Assembly: GCA_022494885.1 (NCBI GenBank)
Contig: JAGVSM010003413.1
Location: 62,001 to 126,000, forward strand
Direction of reading: 5' to 3'
Length of the DNA stretch: 64,000 bases
Source: Micrasema longulum
Taxonomy: Eukaryota > Arthropoda > Insecta > Trichoptera > Brachycentridae
Shown: one piece after another, positions 58,650 through 64,000 of the stretch
Numbering within the stretch: the stretch's first letter is position 1
How the letters are laid out: the number at the start of each line of letters is the position of its first letter
Program-made: the position numbers and the translations under genes
The notes under the pieces: generated by a model
Databases searched by the model: none
What the model saw: only the letters and a program-made list of their open reading frames with translations
Told to the model about the DNA's origin: nothing

Positions 58650-58950
58650 TTCACTTGAATCACACCCAAGACCTCGAGCATAGCAGCTAATCGCACCCAT
58701 TACACTAAAAGGCGAACTTTTTCCGTTATTCCACTCCATTTCTTTTTTTAGGATTTTTATCTGAGAGATTTCATAGTCCCTGGACTGGTACTTGAAGCCT
58801 AAGACCAATGTTAGCTTCAGGTACCAGTCCAGGGACAGCTACAATTGATGTACCAATGCAGAGCCCTATGCACCATTAGGTGCGGAAAGGGTATGATGAT
58901 GATTATGATTTGAGAGTAGCTATCGATAGAGTCGAAAACACTCGTTTGGA
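58650..58950 (-). repeat. Composite SINE D/E with an internal inverted pair
   Basis: Head on the minus strand near 58715, then TCCCTGGACTGGTACTTGAA and its inverse back to back at 58777-58833, the tail GGTGCGGAAAGGGTATGATG, and a group E leader (inverse) at 58911. Confidence 0.6.
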
Positions 58951-59479
58951 ATTGCGGATTTTATACACAAGGAATTGTATTTTTTTTTCGCCCTCGACGC
59001 AAACTATTTCATACCCCTTTTCCAAAGAATACGTCTGTTGATATACATCTGTCAATTCTTTTTATATTTTACCTTCAAACAATAACATTCGTAATATAAC
59101 GCTGATTGAAAAGATCAATTAAAAATAAATGAAAACGATTTCATCTGTCATATCAAATATTATTATGTTCATAACTTCTGATAACGCAAACAGGTTGATC
59201 AACATCTCATTGACTAATCGCACTTTTCAAAACTTAAGAGAGATTACAATATTAGCAGGTAACAACTGTAAGGTGTGTACCTTCGTCGAGAGTTTTCACT
59301 TTTGATGTTGAGTACCTACGTAATTATCAAAATACTTAATTGAAGAGAGAGCTAGGTATATTCAAATACAGGTAAATAATAAATATGGTCAAACAAAAAT
59401 ATAAAAAACTTTTTCTTCTTTTGATTTTCGTTTTTTTAAAGGCCCGCTACCAAAAAAGTTTTTTTTGTTTTTTTGTTTT
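58951..59479. other. Unassigned stretch
   Basis: No repeats or coding sequence recognised. Confidence 0.3.
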
Positions 59480-59514
59480 ACAATTGGTCGTCTAACCAAC
59501 TGCGCCACAGCGCC
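59480..59514 (-). repeat. SINE group A head scrap
   Basis: Minus strand GGCGCTGTGGCGCAGTTGGT. Confidence 0.6.
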
Positions 59515-59566
59515 ATTATAATAATTACCCGTATTTGGATGGAAAAACATGTCATAATTATTACCT

Positions 59567-59652
59567 TTCTGCACCCAATGGCGCATAGGACACTGCAGCG
59601 GTATACCGATCGAAGTTATCTTTGTCATTTTTTTATACTAGAAGGTGAGATG
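59567..59652 (+). repeat. SINE group D tail, head scrap at 59955-59998
   Basis: CAATGGCGCATAGGACACTG and GGTGAGATGATGATA. The inverse of a group D head lies 300 bp on (GACCATTTGACCACGAGGCA). Confidence 0.5.
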
Positions 59653-60079
59653 ATGATATAATTTTATTGTATTTAATATACTTATATTTTGTAACTTTTA
59701 AAGAAAAATAAATAAAAATAATTTCCTTTTTAAAATTTTATTTGTACACATTGTTTAATTATTTTTTTATATCTAAATATGTTTTTCATACAAAACTGCT
59801 TTGTTATATATATATATATAGTATTTATGTAAAATAATTTTTTTATATTTAATTGTTGAGTTTTTCACATTATATTGAAATGTTTATATTATTTTTAATA
59901 TGTATATTTTCAAGGTAAAAGGCACTGCGTGCCGTGTATATTAATAAATAAATAATATCTGAAAAACGCGTTGACCATTTGACCACGAGGCAGACGTTAC
60001 TTTATATATATTTTTAACAATGAAAATACCTACAGCTTAAAATAAATCGTTTGAGTTTTTTATCATATGGAAGTTAACA

Positions 60080-60190
60080 GATGGAAGAAACTTAGGTGTT
60101 CAAATGTAGGATGAATTTTGAATTTCATAATGTGTAAACTGATCTGTTAAGAACATGGAAGACTAGGCATCTTCAGAGCTTTTGATCTAT
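60080..60190. repeat. Group M scrap
   Basis: AGATGGAAGAAACTTAGGTG and GACTAGGCATCTTCAGAGCT fit the inverted and direct group M ends. Confidence 0.4.
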
Positions 60191-60339
60191 TATATTTTTG
60201 TACTTACCCATAAGTTTACTTAACCTTTAATCTAACCTATTTGGTCTTTAAAAATGTACAATTGTATTACAATACATAATATAATATTGATTAATTCATA
60301 TAAAGATACATATTCGAATAACAAAAATAACGTTTTGCT

Positions 60340-60410
60340 AACTCTGCGAGGATAAAAGTCCTGTGTTGAGTTGGAATACAACGTAATGCAAAAAGAGGCC
60401 CGAAGGGCCA
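60340..60410 (-). repeat. Group G repeat, second copy
   Basis: Minus strand CGTTGTATTCCAACTCAACA matches 22710. Confidence 0.4.
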
Positions 60411-60641
60411 ACCTAACATTGAACAGTCAGCGATAGCTAGTACTATATAATTGGTATATAATTTTAAATTTTACAATCAAAACGATTTTTAAAAAAGTGC
60501 AAATGCAAAAAAAGGAATTAAAATCTTTTGTATCTTATTTTTTTTTCAATATAATTATGATAATCTTATAAAGTATACAAGTAAATACACAATAGTATAC
60601 AAAAGTAGGCATAGAAAGCACAATAATACAACAAATGTGAA

Positions 60642-60960
60642 TTACCGTTCTGCATCATTTAAATGATTAAATAGAGTTGATTTATGTTTGAACTTAATGT
60701 TTAAAATATCAGCAACATCAGAATAGTTATTGTCGAGTACATGGAATCGATTCAGAATAGCATTAAAAGAGTACTTGATGCAACTAAACGGAGGTACTTG
60801 ACGAGTCCTTCGTCCAGGTACCTTGCAGTTAATGAGTGCAATAGTTTTGTAATAGTTTTGGCAACCCCATGTACAGTTGACAATCTTAAATAAATTTAGT
60901 AAATCTATAATTTTTCTTTTCTCAGTTAATTTTAACAAGTCTAAAGCATTTAATAGGAAG
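60642..60960 (-). pseudogene. jockey/CR1-like LINE, C-terminal end
   Basis: Open minus-strand frame with LLNLFKIVNCTWGCQNYY and GRRTRQVPPFSC, FNAILNRFHVLDNNYSDVA. The layout matches the end of the LINE at 16423 (NLLNGLIDVPSLL, IRRLRNNNVSF). Confidence 0.6.
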
Positions 60961-60999
60961 TCATCGTTAATAAATACATAAATGATCAATACATGCAAT

Positions 61000-61817
61000 G
61001 TCTCGCAGCAGTCTTCTGCAATGGTCTCTTCTGTTAGACAAATATAGTATATGCACTTTGTTGACTTATGAATCTGTTTTCCTCACTTTATGCATACAAT
61101 ATTCTATTTGTTTATTTATGTTAATAAATTGGAAATAAATATTATGAGAAAACCATTCAAATAAAAGTGATAGCATCAAATATAATTTACAAGAAAAAGT
61201 ATTGCGTTCGTGGGAAAAAATATTAATTGAGAATTCAATGTTTATTTAAGGCATTCCTTTATTTATCTTAATCAGATGAACCTTTAATATGTACCTGTAA
61301 CAAATATTTATTTTAATGAAAAATACTTGTTTTTTGAGCATTAGATTTTGGTCAAATAAATACGACCATTTCATCAGTTTTTTTAAATCAGGTAAAATAA
61401 ATATTATGATTAAAACTCAATAGCCTGGGAGCAAACAAAAAATTCAGTAATATGCATTATAATAACTGAAGTGTAATTAAATAGAGATGATACTTAATAA
61501 AACGATATTTTGAAATTTTGTTCCGAAAAATAAGCGTTGTCGTATGAACACTGCTGTGCAAAACGAATAGTAGAGTAAAAAATACTAACTTAATTGTCTA
61601 TGCCAATTTACCGTGAATTCAAAGCTGTATTATGTCGCGACTTTTTTTGCTGCTTTACGTTTACTGACTAGAAGTTAGGTTCCGAAACTTAGGTTGAATG
61701 GAACACAAGACGGGTGCTTAGTGCTGCATCTAGTGTATCTATGATTATAATAGTTACATACTTTGAAATAGTTATTCTAAAGATTATTGGTTATCTTGAA
61801 CTAATTGAAAACATCTT
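61000..61817. other. Unassigned stretch
   Basis: AT-rich, nothing recognised. Confidence 0.3.
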
Positions 61818-61990
61818 GAATCGGGTTGTGGTCCCGTGGCTAGTGTCTCGGACTCACGGATCAAAGATCCATGGTTCAAATCCCGCTCTACCCCAACATG
61901 ATTCCCATTTTCTAATAGTGAGTTATTTACAACTCGTTGAAAATGGCCCTCAAAATTAAATATTTGCGTAAATTATAAGAACGCAAATTT
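61818..61990 (+). repeat. SINE group B, best copy
   Basis: Head TCGGGTTGTGGTCCCGTGGC, box B region GGTTCAAATCCCGCTCTACC, tail CAACTCGTTGAAAATGGCCC and an A run. Confidence 0.75.
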
Positions 61991-62171
61991 TTCTTTAAAA
62001 AAAAAAAGTTAGCGATGTAGGGAATGTTTCAGTTTTTAATTATTACCATGATTTTAAAAAAGTATATGCATTCTACGTGTAATAAAAAATACATGATATC
62101 TGAGTGTCTATTTAAAAAAGAATTGTTTATGAGGAAAAAGTAGTTTTTTTTTGTTGGAAAAAATGCATTCT

Positions 62172-62245
62172 TACGATTTACCCAAATATTTTAATTTTTG
62201 GGGCCATTTTCAACGAGTTGTCAGTAACCAAAATAATTATAATAA
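62172..62245 (-). repeat. SINE group B tail
   Basis: Plus strand GGGGCCATTTTCAACGAGTT, inverse of the group B tail. Confidence 0.55.
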
Positions 62246-63400
62246 ATTTAGCTATTTGCAAAAATACATATGTGAAAACATATTAATTTAGTTAACTCTT
62301 ACACTTAACTTTTAATTATACAAAATGACAAACTGTAAATTTTGGTGATATATGTATTTAATCATTTCATTAGCAGTTTCAACACCTTTGATTGAGTTTA
62401 ATTTTTTGAAAATATGGATTGTTTTTGTTAACTTTTAAAAATGCTAATAAACACAACTTTGAACAATTTAAAAAGCTTTGCGATCAAAAACGTTATGTCA
62501 ACATAGATAGGTTAAAATATTTTTGCAATAAATTATTACACTACTTTAGGTTTTTTATATATTTGGTATAATGATAATAACTTTTTGCTATGACGCGTAC
62601 GGTAAAATATTTTATTAAAAAAAAACAAATAAGGTTTAATTAATTATGTGTAATGATTACGCTCGATAGTAATAAATTCATTGTATCCAGTTTGCATAAA
62701 AACATTGAAAATTTATCACTGACAGATCACTAATTGATTTTCACGTGTTTCTTGAAGGATTCTCTCACAGATTGCTAATGTTGAATTTGTACAAAATTTT
62801 AGATAACACATGAATTTAATTCCTTGATTCTCAAAAAAATAATGACATTTGGAAACGAAGCGAAGCGAAGGTGAGATCCTTTTTCTGATACTCGTAAAGC
62901 ATCAACGTTTCAGGAATGTGGTACCTTATCTTAAATAACTTTAATAAATTACACGTTTTCATTTGTTAAACAAAATATTAATATTTTTTTGCCACAATAA
63001 GCGACGTAATAACAATTTCTCAACATGGTTGTTTATCGTATTCGCGATAGTAGGTATTTATTTCATATTTTGCAGAATAATTTTTTTTTATCGAAAACCT
63101 CAACGGGAGGATTTTTTTAGACGGTAACTGGTAATGCGAGGGACGGTTGTTCAAGATCACAGACTTATTTGCTAAGGGCACAATACTACTAAAGTAAAAC
63201 CTTTTTACTTACATACACGAAAACAGCTTGTATTAAGTGTTTATTAATTGAGTGTTTGTGGCACGTCACTGTGCCAATGTCATAATTGTAAAATTTCGAA
63301 ATAATCAGTTATATTACACAGATTATCTGAAAATTGAAATGTAATTTTTAAATAATAAGAATTATCGTGAAAAAAAAACAAAAAGTTTTTAGTTCGCAGG
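62246..63400. other. Unassigned stretch
   Basis: No frames or repeats recognised. Confidence 0.3.
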
Positions 63401-63401
63401 T

Positions 63402-63443
63402 TATATAAAAGACGGTGAACTTCAGTTTGTGAATTTCACTTCA
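63402..63443 (+). promoter_or_regulatory. Possible TATA promoter
   Basis: TATATAAAAG at 63402, followed by TTCAGTTTG and TTCACTTCACTT, which resemble arthropod initiators, though none sits at the ideal spacing of about 30. ATG at 63512 opens 18 codons up to CAG then GTATTT. Only a hint of a plus-strand gene entering from here. Confidence 0.25.
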
Positions 63444-63614
63444 CTTCCGACTGCCAAATTTGTTCAAATTACGTTAAAACTGTGTGTTTATATTAGAAAA
63501 AAAGAGTATCCATGTTCCTGGATAAAATTACCACTATTTACATAAATAATTACCGTAAAATACAGGTATTTTACCAACCGTTTTGGTAATTTTACACCCC
63601 TAAGCGGACTTACT

Positions 63615-63730
63615 ATCACAACCCGATTCTTCTTTTTTAAACGTGAGTTATTAGCCACTCGTTGAAAATGGCCTCAAAATTGAAATATTTATGTAAATTA
63701 TAAAACGCAGATATTTCTCTTTTAAAAAAA
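63615..63730 (+). repeat. SINE group B, head-truncated
   Basis: CACTCGTTGAAAATGGCCTC and AATTGAAATATTTATGTAAA. Confidence 0.55.
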
Positions 63731-64000
63731 TAATTATACCAAATGAAATTTTGCATCGTGGCCTAGAGTAATATTTTTTATAGCGTGGGAATGAATATTT
63801 AAATGCTCTGCAGCCACACATAAAGCTCGTATTACAAGGATCAGAAAATGGTACAAGATCTTGCGCAATTTCTTATACAATAATTCTATTTGTCTGTATT
63901 ATTTTATTTGTCGTTTTGCCGCATTAGCATGCGCAGAACGGAGACGTTTTCCGGCACCATGACAGACAACGGGCAGTTTCACAGTTGACAAAACGGACTA
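63731..64000. other. Unassigned right edge
   Basis: The last 100 bases are richer in GC; no exon can be supported. Confidence 0.25.

Noticed and set aside
61349..61375. CTGATGA on the minus strand with a GGTC/GACC pair
   Set aside because: GAAA is missing (AAAA) and no stem I is possible.
1..64000. CRISPR arrays, prokaryotic operons, integrated viruses
   Set aside because: No regularly spaced repeats, no operon-like coding, and no viral gene recognised anywhere in the window.

Overview
The window looks like AT-rich nuclear DNA of an insect: short exons with GT/AG introns, insect-type gene families, and a very dense load of degraded transposons and tRNA-headed SINEs. Lepidoptera would fit, but I cannot prove the order from sequence alone. 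There is no sign of an operon, a bacterial gene, a CRISPR array or a functional tRNA/rRNA gene.

Three host genes can be rebuilt from splice signals and reading phase. (1) Bases 1-9552, minus strand: eight exons of a zinc-finger protein with one C2H2 finger in view, running off the left edge; I do not recognise its family beyond that. (2) Bases 21679-29521, plus strand: a complete six-exon NADH-cytochrome b5 reductase of 309 residues, with its eight-residue first exon 4.3 kb upstream of the rest. (3) Bases 31752-34080, minus strand: three exons of a ten-cysteine Ly6/quiver-family protein with a GPI-type tail, probably retroactive-like; its signal-peptide exon is not settled.

Everything else I can identify is mobile-element sequence. 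Retroelements: two RTE-like LINE fragments (11500-13995 plus, 36076-37431 minus) and a third scrap, and four jockey/CR1-like LINE fragments (16320-17905, 48868-49745, 56630-56900, 60642-60960). DNA elements: a mariner (3817-4977), three pogo/Tigger remnants (525-1382, 42990-44850, 57390-57737), two hAT elements with target duplications (11625-12541, 33073-33586), a TTAA-flanked piggyBac-like insert (42261-42695), and several foldback/MITE families, including an 826-bp palindrome (18859-19684) and one with perfect 84-bp arms (15880-16122). At least six tRNA-headed SINE groups occur, some sharing tails.

The least expected signal is a set of hammerhead-ribozyme-like junctions (best at 54767-54813 and 50771-50815, older ones at 372-417 and 6092-6135). 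They have complementary stem I and stem II around CTGANGA and GAAA cores and a minimal stem III, as in Penelope-like retroelements. Several introns of the host genes consist largely of these mobile elements, and nested insertions give a relative order of arrival.
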